Shown: positions 31,443 through 42,607, numbered from the stretch's first letter. The stretch: 64,000 bases of DNA from Pampus argenteus (GCA_036937835.1 CM072861.1:6674001-6738000), one strand, 5' to 3'. Translations and numbers: made by a program. The notes: a model not told the origin generated them from the sequence alone.

Positions 31443-31636
31443 CACTTTTGTGGTGGTTTTGGGCTCTCTTTCACCGCCTTTTCTATACAAAAGCTAGAAA
31501 AGCAAAGGATTCAGAACATCTCTGTTGTGGCACTTAATAATTTTTGGTTTATATTTGTTTGAAAACATGGCAATGTGGGCATGGACGGATAATCTGGAGA
31601 CTACACGAAGCCTTCATGTTTGAAAATGTTGACAAT

Positions 31637-31657
31637 TAGCAGAGGATGGTTTCGATC
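31637..31657 (-). pseudogene. iMet stub T11
   Basis: Same junction as T1. Counterpart of T7. Confidence 0.9.
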
Positions 31658-31777
31658 TTGCTGTTGCTGTTGAAGCAAAAGGACTCAGAACATCTCTGTT
31701 GCAGGACTTAATAAATTTGCCATTGATGGATAATCTGGAGACTACACGGAGCCTTCATGTTTGAAAATGTTGACAAT

Positions 31778-31849
31778 TAGCAGAGGATGGTTTCGATCCA
31801 TCGACCTCTGGGTTATGGGCCCAGCACGCTTCCGCTGCGCCACTCTGCT
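31778..31849 (-). tRNA. trnam-cau: Initiator tRNA-Met (CAT) M50, class A
   Basis: Consensus gene. The right edge of the 8.9-kb duplication falls in its 5' spacer at 31987. Confidence 0.98.
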
Positions 31850-32073
31850 CGCTTTTGTGGTGGTTTTGGGCTCTCTTTCACCGCCTTTTCTATACAAAAG
31901 CTAGAAAAGCAAAGGATTCAGAACATCTCTGTTGTGGCACTTAATAATTTTTGGTTTATATTTGTTTGAAAACCTGGCAATGTGGGCCACAAAGCCTTTA
32001 CTGTGAGGAGCCTGAGAAACGTTTTTCACTTGTTGTCGATGGTCTCCGGAACAGCGAAGGACAAATGCTTGAC

Positions 32074-32155
32074 TGGCAGTGGTGGGATTTGAACTCACGC
32101 CCCCTGAGAGACTGGAACCTTAATCCAGCGCCTTAGACCGCTCGGCCACACTACC
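32074..32155 (-). tRNA. trnal-aag: tRNA-Leu (AAG) L37, T-stem/B-box variant
   Basis: One change (plus strand GAACTCACG) turns the T stem GTGGG into GTGAG. This makes an A:C mismatch and alters the first G of the B box. Weaker TFIIIC binding and an unstable T arm are expected, so this copy may be inactive. Confidence 0.75.
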
Positions 32156-32398
32156 ACAGATGTAAGGTCTTTTTTTCACATCTACGGTCAAATTACTTAC
32201 CAATGAAAATCGTGTCGTCAAAGCCTACAACAGCAACAGCAAGAGCAACAACCGCATCGGCTGAAGGTAACATAATTATGGTGTCCTCTGCAGAAGCAAA
32301 AGGACTCAGAACATCTCTGTTGCAGGACTTAATGTATTTGGCATTGATGGATAATCTGGAGACTACGCGGAGCCTTCATGTTTGAAAATGTTGACAAT

Positions 32399-32470
32399 TA
32401 GCAGAGGATGGTTTCGATCCATCGACCTCTGGGTTATGGGCCCAGCACGCTTCCGCTGCGCCACTCTGCT
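32399..32470 (-). tRNA. trnam-cau: Initiator tRNA-Met (CAT) M51, class A
   Basis: Consensus gene. The 3' spacer has private changes (ACTTACC near 32196, ACCGCATC near 32252, ATGTATTTGG near 32333). M52 is upstream. Confidence 0.98.
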
Positions 32471-32664
32471 CGCTTTTGTGGTGGTTTTGGGCTCTCTTTC
32501 ACCGCCTTTTCTATACAAAAGCTAGAAAAGCAAAGGATTCAGAACATCTCTGTTGTGGCACTTAATAATTTTTGGTTTATATTTGTTTGAAAACCTGGCA
32601 ATGTGGGCATGGACGGATAATCTGGAGACTACACGAAGCCTTCATGTTTGAAAATGTTGACAAT

Positions 32665-32736
32665 TAGCAGAGGATGGTTTCGATCCATCGACCTCTGGGT
32701 TATGGGCCCAGCACGCTTCCGCTGCACCACTCTGCT
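32665..32736 (-). tRNA. trnam-cau: Initiator tRNA-Met (CAT) M52, class B, D-stem variant
   Basis: Same C11-to-T change as M34, and the gene lies in the same A-then-B arrangement. Confidence 0.9.
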
Positions 32737-32984
32737 GGCTTTTGCTGTGGTTTTGGGCTCTCTCTCGTCGGCTTTTCTCATTAGAACCCGATGCAAACAT
32801 GACAAGAATTTGCGTCAAATCAAGTGGACTTGAACAGCAGAAAAGCATGTCATGACAACTATCCCATACATCAGCACACAAAACCCTTACTCTTTGAGGA
32901 TGCTGGTACCCGTAGACATTTTATTTCGTCACTTACCGGATGTTGTCGGCGGTTTCCTGAATACTGAACGACAAATGCCTGGCA

Positions 32985-33062
32985 GGCAGTGGTGGGATTT
33001 GAATCTACGCTCCCCGAAAATGGCTCAAATGCTTTCATTCCGAAAGTACTGAGTGGGAGCAC
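32985..33062 (-). pseudogene. Decayed tRNA-Leu relic P15
   Basis: As P1. Confidence 0.75.
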
Positions 33063-33269
33063 CATTACGTTTTGGAATTCAGTGCGGCACATGAAGTCAC
33101 GCAATTGCTTCACCCAATTTTGTTTAGATGACTCTTTCAAGCTTCCACCACTATTTGTAAGAAAAGTCCGGCCAGCTGCAGGCCACAAAGCCTTTACTGT
33201 GAGGAGCCTGAGAAACGTTTTTCCCTTGTTGTCGATGGTCTCCGGAACAGCGAAGGACAAATGCTTGAC

Positions 33270-33351
33270 TGGCAGTGGTGGGATTTGAACCCACGCCCCC
33301 TGAGAGACTGGAACCTTAATCCAGCGCCTTAGACCGCTCGGCCACACTACC
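33270..33351 (-). tRNA. trnal-aag: tRNA-Leu (AAG) L38
   Basis: Consensus gene. The upstream T7 tract is shortened to T6. Confidence 0.97.
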
Positions 33352-33593
33352 ACAGATGTAAGGTCTTTTTTCACATCTACGGTCAAATTACGTACCAATG
33401 AAAATCGTGTCGTCAAAGCCTACAACAGCAACAGCAAGAGCAACAACTGCATCGGCTGAAGGTAACATAATTATGGTGTCCTCTGCAGAAGCAAAAGGAC
33501 TCAGAACATCTCTGTTGCAGGACTTAATGAATTTGCCATTGATGGATAATCTGGAGACTACACGGAGCCTTCATGTTTGAAAATGTTGACAGT

Positions 33594-33665
33594 TAGCAGA
33601 GGATGGTTTCGATCCATCGACCTCTGGGTTATGGGCCCAGCACGCTTCCGCTGCGCCACTCTGCT
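33594..33665 (-). tRNA. trnam-cau: Initiator tRNA-Met (CAT) M53, class A
   Basis: Consensus gene. CAGT trailer variant. Confidence 0.98.
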
Positions 33666-33889
33666 CGCTTTTGTGGTGGTTTTGGGCTCTCTTTCACCGC
33701 CTTTTCTATACAAAAGCTAGAAAAGCAAAGGATTCAGAACATCTCTGTTGTGGCACTTAATAATTTTTGGTTTATATTTGTTTGAAAACCTGGCAATGTG
33801 GGCCACAAAGCCTTTACTGTGAGGAGCCTGAGAAACGTTTTTCACTTGTTGTCGATGGTCTCCGGAACAGCGAAGGACAAATGCTTGAC

Positions 33890-33971
33890 TGGCAGTGGTG
33901 GGATTTGAACCCACGCCCCCTGAGAGACTGGAACCTTAATCCAGCGCCTTAGACCGCTCGGCCACACTACC
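33890..33971 (-). tRNA. trnal-aag: tRNA-Leu (AAG) L39
   Basis: Consensus gene. Unit of 620 bp, owing to the missing T. Confidence 0.97.
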
Positions 33972-34214
33972 ACAGATGTAAGGTCTTTTTTTCACATCTA
34001 CGGTCAAATTACGTACCAATGAAAATCGTGTCGTCAAAGCCTACAACAGCAACAGCAAGAGCAACAACTGCATCGGCTGAAGGTAACATAATTATGGTGT
34101 CCTCTGCAGAAGCAAAAGGACTCAGAACATCTCTGTTGCAGGACTTAATGAATTTGGCATTGATGGATAATCTGGAGACTACGCGGAGCCTTCATGTTTG
34201 AAAATGTTGACAAT

Positions 34215-34286
34215 TAGCAGAGGATGGTTTCGATCCATCGACCTCTGGGTTATGGGCCCAGCACGCTTCCGCTGCGCCACTCTGCT
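34215..34286 (-). tRNA. trnam-cau: Initiator tRNA-Met (CAT) M54, class B
   Basis: Consensus gene. Relic P16 is upstream. Confidence 0.98.
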
Positions 34287-34534
34287 GGCTTTTGCTGTGG
34301 TTTTGGGCTCTCTCTCGTCGGCTTTTCTCATTAGAACCCGATGCAAACATGACAAGAATTTGCGTCAAATCAAGTGGACTTGAACAGCAGAAAAGCATGT
34401 CATGACAACTATCCCATACATCAGCACACAAAACCCTTACTCTTTGAGGATGCTGGTACCCGTAGATATTTTATTTCGTCACTTACCGGATGTTGTCGGC
34501 GGTTTCCTGAATACTGAACGACAAATGCCTGGCA

Positions 34535-34612
34535 GGCAGTGGTGGGATTTGAATCTACGCTCCCCGAAAATGGCTCAAATGCTTTCATTCCGAAAGTACT
34601 GAGTGGGAGCAC
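34535..34612 (-). pseudogene. Decayed tRNA-Leu relic P16
   Basis: As P1. Confidence 0.75.
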
Positions 34613-34819
34613 CATTACGTTTTGGAATTCAGTGCGGCACATGAAGTCACGCAATTGCTTCACCCATTTTTGTTTAGATGACTCTTTCAAGCTTCCACCA
34701 CTATTTGTAAGAAAAGTCCGGCCAGCTGCAGGCCACAAAGCCTTTACTGTGAGGAGCCTGAGAAACGTTTTTCCCTTGTTGTCGATGGTCTCCGGAACAG
34801 CGAAGGACAAATGCTTGAC

Positions 34820-34901
34820 TGGCAGTGGTGGGATTTGAACCCACGCCCCCTGAGAGACTGGAACCTTAATCCAGCGCCTTAGACCGCTCGGCCACACTAC
34901 C
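34820..34901 (-). tRNA. trnal-aag: tRNA-Leu (AAG) L40
   Basis: Consensus gene. Confidence 0.97.
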
Positions 34902-35144
34902 ACAGATGTAAGGTCTTTTTTTCACATCTACGGTCAAATTACGTACCAATGAAAATCGTGTCGTCAAAGCCTACAACAGCAACAGCAAGAGCAACAACTG
35001 CATCGGCTGAAGGTAACATAATTATGGTGTCCTCTGCAGAAGCAAAAGGACTCAGAACATCTCTGTTGCAGGACTTAATGAATTTGCCATTGATGGATAA
35101 TCTGGAGACTACGCGGAGCCTTCATGTTTGAAAATGTTGACAAT

Positions 35145-35216
35145 TAGCAGAGGATGGTTTCGATCCATCGACCTCTGGGTTATGGGCCCAGCACGCCTCC
35201 GCTGCGCCACTCTGCT
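35145..35216 (-). tRNA. trnam-cau: Initiator tRNA-Met (CAT) M55, D-loop variant
   Basis: A21 is changed to G (plus strand CGCCTCCGC). A21 is a conserved base that stacks on the 8:14 pair. CTCA flank, but a Leu (L41) lies upstream instead of a stub. Confidence 0.88.
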
Positions 35217-35440
35217 CACTTTTGTGGTGGTTTTGGGCTCTCTTTCACCGCCTTTTCTATACAAAAGCTAGAAAAGCAAAGGATTCAGAACATCTCTGTT
35301 GTGGCACTTAATAATTTTTGGTTTATATTTGTTTGAAAACCTGGCAATGTGGGCCACAAAGCCTTTACTGTGAGGAGCCTGAGAAACGTTTTTCACTTGT
35401 TGTCGATGGTCTCCGGAACAGCGAAGAACAAATGCTTGAC

Positions 35441-35522
35441 TGGCAGTGGTGGGATTTGAACCCACGCCCCCTGAGAGACTGGAACCTTAATCCAGCGCCT
35501 TAGACCGCTCGGCCACACTACC
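35441..35522 (-). tRNA. trnal-aag: tRNA-Leu (AAG) L41
   Basis: Consensus gene. The 3' flank reads GAAGAACAAATG (35426), shared with L46. Confidence 0.97.
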
Positions 35523-35765
35523 ACAGATGTAAGGTCTTTTTTTCACATCTACGGTCAAATTACGTACCAATGAAAATCGTGTCGTCAAAGCCTACAACAG
35601 CAACAGCAAGAGCAACAACTGCATCGGCTGAAGGTAACATAATTATGGTGTCCTCTGCAGAAGCAAAAGGACTCAGAACATCTCTGTTGCAGGACTTAAT
35701 GAATTTGCCATTGATGGATAATCTGGAGACTACGCGGAGCCTTCATGTTTGAAAACGTTGACAAT

Positions 35766-35837
35766 TAGCAGAGGATGGTTTCGATCCATCGACCTCTGGG
35801 TTATGGGCCCAGCACGCTTCCGCTGCGCCACTCTACT
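35766..35837 (-). tRNA. trnam-cau: Initiator tRNA-Met (CAT) M56, acceptor-stem variant
   Basis: Acceptor C3 is T (plus strand CTCTACT), leaving a T:G wobble with G70. Trailer AAAACG. The boxes and anticodon are intact. M57 is upstream. Confidence 0.88.
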
Positions 35838-36031
35838 CGCTTTTGTGGTGGTTTTGGGCTCTCTTTCACCGCCTTTTCTATACAAAAGCTAGAAAAGCAA
35901 AGGATTCAGAACATCTCTGTTGTGGCACTTAATAATTTTTGGTTTATATTTGTTTGAAAACCTGGCAATGTGGGCATGGACGGATAATCTGGAGACTACA
36001 CGAAGCCTTCATGTTTGAAAATGTTGACAAT

Positions 36032-36103
36032 TAGCAGAGGATGGTTTCGATCCATCGACCTCTGGGTTATGGGCCCAGCACGCTTCCGCTGCGCCACTCT
36101 GCT
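36032..36103 (-). tRNA. trnam-cau: Initiator tRNA-Met (CAT) M57, class B
   Basis: Consensus gene. It starts a 1196-bp unit. Confidence 0.98.
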
Positions 36104-36351
36104 GGCTTTTGCTGTGGTTTTGGGCTCTCTCTCGTCGGCTTTTCTCATTAGAACCCGATGCAAACATGACAAGAATTTGCGTCAAATCAAGTGGACTTGA
36201 ACAGCAGAAAAGCATGTCATGACAACTATCCCATACATCAGCACACAAAACCCTTACTCTTTGAGGATGCTGGTACCCGTAGACATTTTATTTCGTCACT
36301 TACCGGATGTTGTCGGCGGTTTCCTGAATACTGAACGACAAATGCCTGGCA

Positions 36352-36429
36352 GGCAGTGGTGGGATTTGAATCTACGCTCCCCGAAAATGGCTCAAATGCT
36401 TTCATTCCGAAAGTACTGAGTGGGAGCAC
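36352..36429 (-). pseudogene. Decayed tRNA-Leu relic P17
   Basis: As P1. Confidence 0.75.
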
Positions 36430-36636
36430 CATTACGTTTTGGAATTCAGTGCGGCACATGAAGTCACGCAATTGCTTCACCCATTTTTGTTTAGATGACT
36501 CTTTCAAGCTTCCACCACTATTTGTAAGAAAAGTCCGGCCAGCTGCAGGCCACAAAGCCTTTACTGTGAGGAGCCTGAGAAACGTTTTTCCCTTGTTGTC
36601 GATGGTCTCCGGAACAGCGAAGGACAAATGCTTGAC

Positions 36637-36718
36637 TGGCAGTGGTGGGATTTGAACCCACGCCCCCTGAGAGACTGGAACCTTAATCCAGCGCCTTAGA
36701 CCGCTCGGCCACACTACC
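36637..36718 (-). tRNA. trnal-aag: tRNA-Leu (AAG) L42
   Basis: Consensus gene. Confidence 0.97.
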
Positions 36719-36961
36719 ACAGATGTAAGGTCTTTTTTTCACATCTACGGTCAAATTACGTACCAATGAAAATCGTGTCGTCAAAGCCTACAACAGCAAC
36801 AGCAAGAGCAACAACTGCATCGGCTGAAGGTAACATAATTATGGTGTCCTCTGCAGAAGCAAAAGGACTCAGAACATCTCTGTTGCAGGACTTAATGAAT
36901 TTGGCATTGATGGATAATCTGGAGACTACGCGGAGCCTTCATGTTTGAAAACGTTGACAAT

Positions 36962-37033
36962 TAGCAGAGGATGGTTTCGATCCATCGACCTCTGGGTTAT
37001 GGGCCCAGTACGCTTCCGCTGCGCCACTCTGCT
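36962..37033 (-). tRNA. trnam-cau: Initiator tRNA-Met (CAT) M58, position-26 variant
   Basis: G26 is A (plus strand CAGTACGC), at the D/anticodon stem hinge. Trailer AAAACG, as in M56. M59 is upstream. Confidence 0.9.
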
Positions 37034-37227
37034 CGCTTTTGTGGTGGTTTTGGGCTCTCTTTCACCGCCTTTTCTATACAAAAGCTAGAAAAGCAAAGGA
37101 TTCAGAACATCTCTGTTGTGGCACTTAATAATTTTTGGTTTATATTTGTTTGAAAACCTGGCAATGTGGGCATGGACGGATAATCTGGAGACTACACGAA
37201 GCCTTCATGTTTGAAAATGTTGACAAT

Positions 37228-37299
37228 TAGCAGAGGATGGTTTCGATCCATCGACCTCTGGGTTATGGGCCCAGCACGCTTCCGCTGCGCCACTCTGCT
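37228..37299 (-). tRNA. trnam-cau: Initiator tRNA-Met (CAT) M59, class B
   Basis: Consensus gene, 1196 bp from M57. Confidence 0.98.
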
Positions 37300-37547
37300 G
37301 GCTTTTGCTGTGGTTTTGGGCTCTCTCTCGTCGGCTTTTCTCATTAGAACCCGATGCAAACATGACAAGAATTTGCGTCAAATCAAGTGGACTTGAACAG
37401 CAGAAAAGCATGTCATGACAACTATCCCATACATCAGCACACAAAACCCTTACTCTTTGAGGATGCTGGTACCCGTAGACATTTTATTTCGTCACTTACC
37501 GGATGTTGTCGGCGGTTTCCTGAATACTGAACGACAAATGCCTGGCA

Positions 37548-37625
37548 GGCAGTGGTGGGATTTGAATCTACGCTCCCCGAAAATGGCTCAAATGCTTTCA
37601 TTCCGAAAGTACTGAGTGGGAGCAC
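37548..37625 (-). pseudogene. Decayed tRNA-Leu relic P18
   Basis: As P1. Confidence 0.75.
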
Positions 37626-37832
37626 CATTACGTTTTGGAATTCAGTGCGGCACATGAAGTCACGCAATTGCTTCACCCATTTTTGTTTAGATGACTCTTT
37701 CAAGCTTCCACCACTATTTGTAAGAAAAGTCCGGCCAGCTGCAGGCCACAAAGCCTTTACTGTGAGGAGCCTGAGAAACGTTTTTCCCTTGTTGTCGATG
37801 GTCTCCGGAACAGCGAAGGACAAATGCTTGAC

Positions 37833-37914
37833 TGGCAGTGGTGGGATTTGAACCCACGCCCCCTGAGAGACTGGAACCTTAATCCAGCGCCTTAGACCGC
37901 TCGGCCACACTACC
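37833..37914 (-). tRNA. trnal-aag: tRNA-Leu (AAG) L43
   Basis: Consensus gene. Confidence 0.97.
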
Positions 37915-38157
37915 ACAGATGTAAGGTCTTTTTTTCACATCTACGGTCAAATTACGTACCAATGAAAATCGTGTCGTCAAAGCCTACAACAGCAACAGCA
38001 AGAGCAACAACTGCATCGGCTGAAGGTAACATAATTATGGTGTCCTCTGCAGAAGCAAAAGGACTCAGAACATCTCTGTTGCAGGACTTAATGAATTTGC
38101 CATTGATGGATAATCTGGAGACTACACGGAGCCTTCATGTTTGAAAATGTTGACAGT

Positions 38158-38229
38158 TAGCAGAGGATGGTTTCGATCCATCGACCTCTGGGTTATGGGC
38201 CCAGCACGCTTCCGCTGCGCCACTCTGCT
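38158..38229 (-). tRNA. trnam-cau: Initiator tRNA-Met (CAT) M60, class A
   Basis: Consensus gene. CAGT trailer variant. Confidence 0.98.
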
Positions 38230-38453
38230 CGCTTTTGTGGTGGTTTTGGGCTCTCTTTCACCGCCTTTTCTATACAAAAGCTAGAAAAGCAAAGGATTCA
38301 GAACATCTCTGTTGTGGCACTTAATAATTTTTGGTTTATATTTGTTTGAAAACCTGGCAATGTGGGCCACAAAGCCTTTACTGTGAGGAGCCTGAGAAAC
38401 GTTTTTCACTTGTTGTCGATGGTCTCCGGAACAGCGAAGGACAAATGCTTGAC

Positions 38454-38535
38454 TGGCAGTGGTGGGATTTGAACCCACGCCCCCTGAGAGACTGGAACCT
38501 TAATCCAGCGCCTTAGACCGCTCGGCCACACTACC
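38454..38535 (-). tRNA. trnal-aag: tRNA-Leu (AAG) L44
   Basis: Consensus gene. The 5' spacer has AATCTAGAGATTACG (38733), shared with L46 at +1958 bp. Confidence 0.97.
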
Positions 38536-38778
38536 ACAGATGTAAGGTCTTTTTTTCACATCTACGGTCAAATTACGTACCAATGAAAATCGTGTCGTCA
38601 AAGCCTACAACAGCAACAGCAAGAGCAACAACTGCATCGGCTGAAGGTAACATAATTATGGTGTCCTCTGCAGAAGCAAAAGGACTCAGAACATCTCTGT
38701 TGCAGGACTTAATGAATTTGGCATTGATGGATAATCTAGAGATTACGCGGAGCCTTCATGTTTGAAAATGTTGACAAT

Positions 38779-38850
38779 TAGCAGAGGATGGTTTCGATCC
38801 ATCGACCTCTGGGTTATGGGCCCAGCACGCTTCCGCTGCGCCACTCTGCT
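38779..38850 (-). tRNA. trnam-cau: Initiator tRNA-Met (CAT) M61, class B
   Basis: Consensus gene. Relic P19 is upstream. Confidence 0.98.
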
Positions 38851-39098
38851 GGCTTTTGCTGTGGTTTTGGGCTCTCTCTCGTCGGCTTTTCTCATTAGAA
38901 CCCGATGCAAACATGACAAGAATTTGCGTCAAATCAAGTGGACTTGAACAGCAGAAAAGCATGTCATGACAACTATCCCATACATCAGCACACAAAACCC
39001 TTACTCTTTGAGGATGCTGGTACCCGTAGATATTTTATTTCGTCACTTACCGGATGTTGTCGGCGGTTTCCTGAATACTGAACGACAAATGCCTGGCA

Positions 39099-39176
39099 GG
39101 CAGTGGTGGGATTTGAATCTACGCTCCCCGAAAATGGCTCAAATGCTTTCATTCCGAAAGTACTGAGTGGGAGCAC
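39099..39176 (-). pseudogene. Decayed tRNA-Leu relic P19
   Basis: As P1. Confidence 0.75.
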
Positions 39177-39383
39177 CATTACGTTTTGGAATTCAGTGCG
39201 GCACATGAAGTCACGCAATTGCTTCACCCATTTTTGTTTAGATGACTCTTTCAAGCTTCCACCACTATTTGTAAGAAAAGTCCGGCCAGCTGCAGGCCAC
39301 AAAGCCTTTACTGTGAGGAGCCTGAGAAACGTTTTTCCCTTGTTGTCGATGGTCTCCGGAACAGCGAAGGACAAATGCTTGAC

Positions 39384-39465
39384 TGGCAGTGGTGGGATTT
39401 GAACCCACGCCCCCTGAGAGACTGGAACCTTAATCCAGCGCCTTAGACCGCTCGGCCACACTACC
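39384..39465 (-). tRNA. trnal-aag: tRNA-Leu (AAG) L45
   Basis: Consensus gene. The upstream inverted repeat arm is altered (CAAATCTAC at 39488). Confidence 0.97.
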
Positions 39466-39708
39466 ACAGATGTAAGGTCTTTTTTTCAAATCTACGGTCA
39501 AATTACGTACCAATGAAAATCGTGTCGTCAAAGCCTACAACAGCAACAGCAAGAGCAACAACTGCATCGGCTGAAGGTAACATAATTATGGTGTCCTCTG
39601 CAGAAGCAAAAGGACTCAGAACATCTCTGTTGCAGGACTTAATGAATTTGCCATTGATGGATAATCTGGAGACTACGCGGAGCCTTCATGTTTGAAAATG
39701 TTGACAAT

Positions 39709-39780
39709 TAGCAGAGGATGGTTTCGATCCATCGACCTCTGGGTTATGGGCCCAGCACGCTTCCGCTGCGCCACTCTGCT
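39709..39780 (-). tRNA. trnam-cau: Initiator tRNA-Met (CAT) M62, class A (CTCA flank)
   Basis: Consensus gene. Stub T12 is upstream. Confidence 0.98.
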
Positions 39781-39974
39781 CACTTTTGTGGTGGTTTTGG
39801 GCTCTCTTTCACCGCCTTTTCTATACAAAAGCTAGAAAAGCAAAGGATTCAGAACATCTCTGTTGTGGCACTTAATAATTTTTGGTTTATATTTGTTTGA
39901 AAACATGGCAATGTGGGCATGGACGGATAATCTGGAGACTACACGAAGCCTTCATGTTTGAAAATGTTGACAAT

Positions 39975-39995
39975 TAGCAGAGGATGGTTTCGATC
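39975..39995 (-). pseudogene. iMet stub T12
   Basis: Same junction as T1. Confidence 0.9.
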
Positions 39996-40115
39996 TTGCT
40001 GTTGCTGTTGAAGCAAAAGGACTCAGAACATCTCTGTTGCAGGACTTAATAAATTTGCCATTGATGGATAATCTGGAGACTACACGGAGCCTTCATGTTT
40101 GAAAATGTTGACAAT

Positions 40116-40187
40116 TAGCAGAGGATGGTTTCGATCCATCGACCTCTGGGTTATGGGCCCAGCACGCTTCCGCTGCGCCACTCTGCT
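40116..40187 (-). tRNA. trnam-cau: Initiator tRNA-Met (CAT) M63, class A
   Basis: Consensus gene. L46 is upstream. Confidence 0.98.
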
Positions 40188-40411
40188 CGCTTTTGTGGTG
40201 GTTTTGGGCTCTCTTTCACCGCCTTTTCTATACAAAAGCTAGAAAAGCAAAGGATTCAGAACATCTCTGTTGTGGCACTTAATAATTTTTGGTTTATATT
40301 TGTTTGAAAACCTGGCAATGTGGGCCACAAAGCCTTTACTGTGAGGAGCCTGAGAAACGTTTTTCACTTGTTGTCGATGGTCTCCGGAACAGCGAAGAAC
40401 AAATGCTTGAC

Positions 40412-40493
40412 TGGCAGTGGTGGGATTTGAACCCACGCCCCCTGAGAGACTGGAACCTTAATCCAGCGCCTTAGACCGCTCGGCCACACTACC
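40412..40493 (-). tRNA. trnal-aag: tRNA-Leu (AAG) L46
   Basis: Consensus gene. It combines the GAAGAACAAATG 3' marker of L41 with the AATCTAGAG 5' marker of L44, so it looks recombinant. Confidence 0.97.
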
Positions 40494-40736
40494 ACAGATG
40501 TAAGGTCTTTTTTTCACATCTACGGTCAAATTACGTACCAATGAAAATCGTGTCGTCAAAGCCTACAACAGCAACAGCAAGAGCAACAACTGCATCGGCT
40601 GAAGGTAACATAATTATGGTGTCCTCTGCAGAAGCAAAAGGACTCAGAACATCTCTGTTGCAGGACTTAATGAATTTGGCATTGATGGATAATCTAGAGA
40701 TTACGCGGAGCCTTCATGTTTGAAAATGTTGACAAT

Positions 40737-40808
40737 TAGCAGAGGATGGTTTCGATCCATCGACCTCTGGGTTATGGGCCCAGCACGCTTCCGCTGCGCC
40801 ACTCTGCT
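40737..40808 (-). tRNA. trnam-cau: Initiator tRNA-Met (CAT) M64, class B
   Basis: Consensus gene, 1958 bp from M61. Confidence 0.98.
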
Positions 40809-41056
40809 GGCTTTTGCTGTGGTTTTGGGCTCTCTCTCGTCGGCTTTTCTCATTAGAACCCGATGCAAACATGACAAGAATTTGCGTCAAATCAAGTGGA
40901 CTTGAACAGCAGAAAAGCATGTCATGACAACTATCCCATACATCAGCACACAAAACCCTTACTCTTTGAGGATGCTGGTACCCGTAGATATTTTATTTCG
41001 TCACTTACCGGATGTTGTCGGCGGTTTCCTGAATACTGAACGACAAATGCCTGGCA

Positions 41057-41134
41057 GGCAGTGGTGGGATTTGAATCTACGCTCCCCGAAAATGGCTCAA
41101 ATGCTTTCATTCCGAAAGTACTGAGTGGGAGCAC
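41057..41134 (-). pseudogene. Decayed tRNA-Leu relic P20
   Basis: As P1. Confidence 0.75.
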
Positions 41135-41341
41135 CATTACGTTTTGGAATTCAGTGCGGCACATGAAGTCACGCAATTGCTTCACCCATTTTTGTTTAGA
41201 TGACTCTTTCAAGCTTCCACCACTATTTGTAAGAAAAGTCCGGCCAGCTGCAGGCCACAAAGCCTTTACTGTGAGGAGCCTGAGAAACGTTTTTCCCTTG
41301 TTGTCGATGGTCTCCGGAACAGCGAAGGACAAATGCTTGAC

Positions 41342-41423
41342 TGGCAGTGGTGGGATTTGAACCCACGCCCCCTGAGAGACTGGAACCTTAATCCAGCGCC
41401 TTAGACCGCTCGGCCACACTACC
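41342..41423 (-). tRNA. trnal-aag: tRNA-Leu (AAG) L47
   Basis: Consensus gene. Confidence 0.97.
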
Positions 41424-41666
41424 ACAGATGTAAGGTCTTTTTTTCACATCTACGGTCAAATTACGTACCAATGAAAATCGTGTCGTCAAAGCCTACAACA
41501 GCAACAGCAAGAGCAACAACTGCATCGGCTGAAGGTAACATAATTATGGTGTCCTCTGCAGAAGCAAAAGGACTCAGAACATCTCTGTTGCAGGACTTAA
41601 TGAATTTGCCATTGATGGATAATCTGGAGACTACACGGAGCCTTCATGTTTGAAAATGTTGACAAT

Positions 41667-41738
41667 TAGCAGAGGATGGTTTCGATCCATCGACCTCTGG
41701 GTTATGGGCCCAGCACGCTTCCGCTGCGCCACTCTGCT
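41667..41738 (-). tRNA. trnam-cau: Initiator tRNA-Met (CAT) M65, class A
   Basis: Consensus gene. L48 is upstream. Confidence 0.98.
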
Positions 41739-41962
41739 CGCTTTTGTGGTGGTTTTGGGCTCTCTTTCACCGCCTTTTCTATACAAAAGCTAGAAAAGCA
41801 AAGGATTCAGAACATCTCTGTTGTGGCACTTAATAATTTTTGGTTTATATTTGTTTGAAAACCTGGCAATGTGGGCCACAAAGCCTTTACTGTGAGGACC
41901 CTGAGAAACGTTTTTCACTTGTTGTCGATGGTCTCCGGAACAGCGAAGGACAAATGCTTGAC

Positions 41963-42044
41963 TGGCAGTGGTGGGATTTGAACCCACACCCCCTGAGAGA
42001 CTGGAACCTTAATCCAGCGCCTTAGACCGCTCGGCCACACTACC
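41963..42044 (-). tRNA. trnal-aag: tRNA-Leu (AAG) L48, position-48 variant
   Basis: C48-to-T change as in L7. The 3' flank also has GAGGACCCTGAG (41895). Both markers recur in L50 at +1958 bp. Confidence 0.92.
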
Positions 42045-42287
42045 ACAGATGTAAGGTCTTTTTTTCACATCTACGGTCAAATTACGTACCAATGAAAATC
42101 GTGTCGTCAAAGCCTACAACAGCAACAGCAAGAGCAACAACTGCATCGGCTGAAGGTAACATAATTATGGTGTCCTCTGCAGAAGCAAAAGGACTCAGAA
42201 CATCTCTGTTGCAGGACTTAATGAATTTGGCATTGATGGATAATCTGGAGACTACGCGGAGCCTTCATGTTTGAAAATGTTGACAAT

Positions 42288-42359
42288 TAGCAGAGGATGG
42301 TTTCGATCCATCGACCTCTGGGTTATGGGCCCAGCACGCTTCCGCTGCGCCACTCTGCT
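42288..42359 (-). tRNA. trnam-cau: Initiator tRNA-Met (CAT) M66, class B
   Basis: Consensus gene. Relic P21 is upstream. Confidence 0.98.
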
Positions 42360-42607
42360 GGCTTTTGCTGTGGTTTTGGGCTCTCTCTCGTCGGCTTTTC
42401 TCATTAGAACCCGATGCAAACATGACAAGAATTTGCGTCAAATCAAGTGGACTTGAACAGCAGAAAAGCATGTCATGACAACTATCCCATACATCAGCAC
42501 ACAAAACCCTTACTCTTTGAGGATGCTGGTACCCGTAGATATTTTATTTCGTCACTTACCGGATGTTGTCGGCGGTTTCCTGAATACTGAACGACAAATG
42601 CCTGGCA

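Larger units (their letters stand above)
23087..31987. repeat. Higher-order duplication, right copy (8.9 kb)
   Basis: Counterpart of 12200-21100 at +10,887 bp. It contains M37-M50, L27-L36, relics P11-P14 and stubs T9-T11. Confidence 0.9.
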
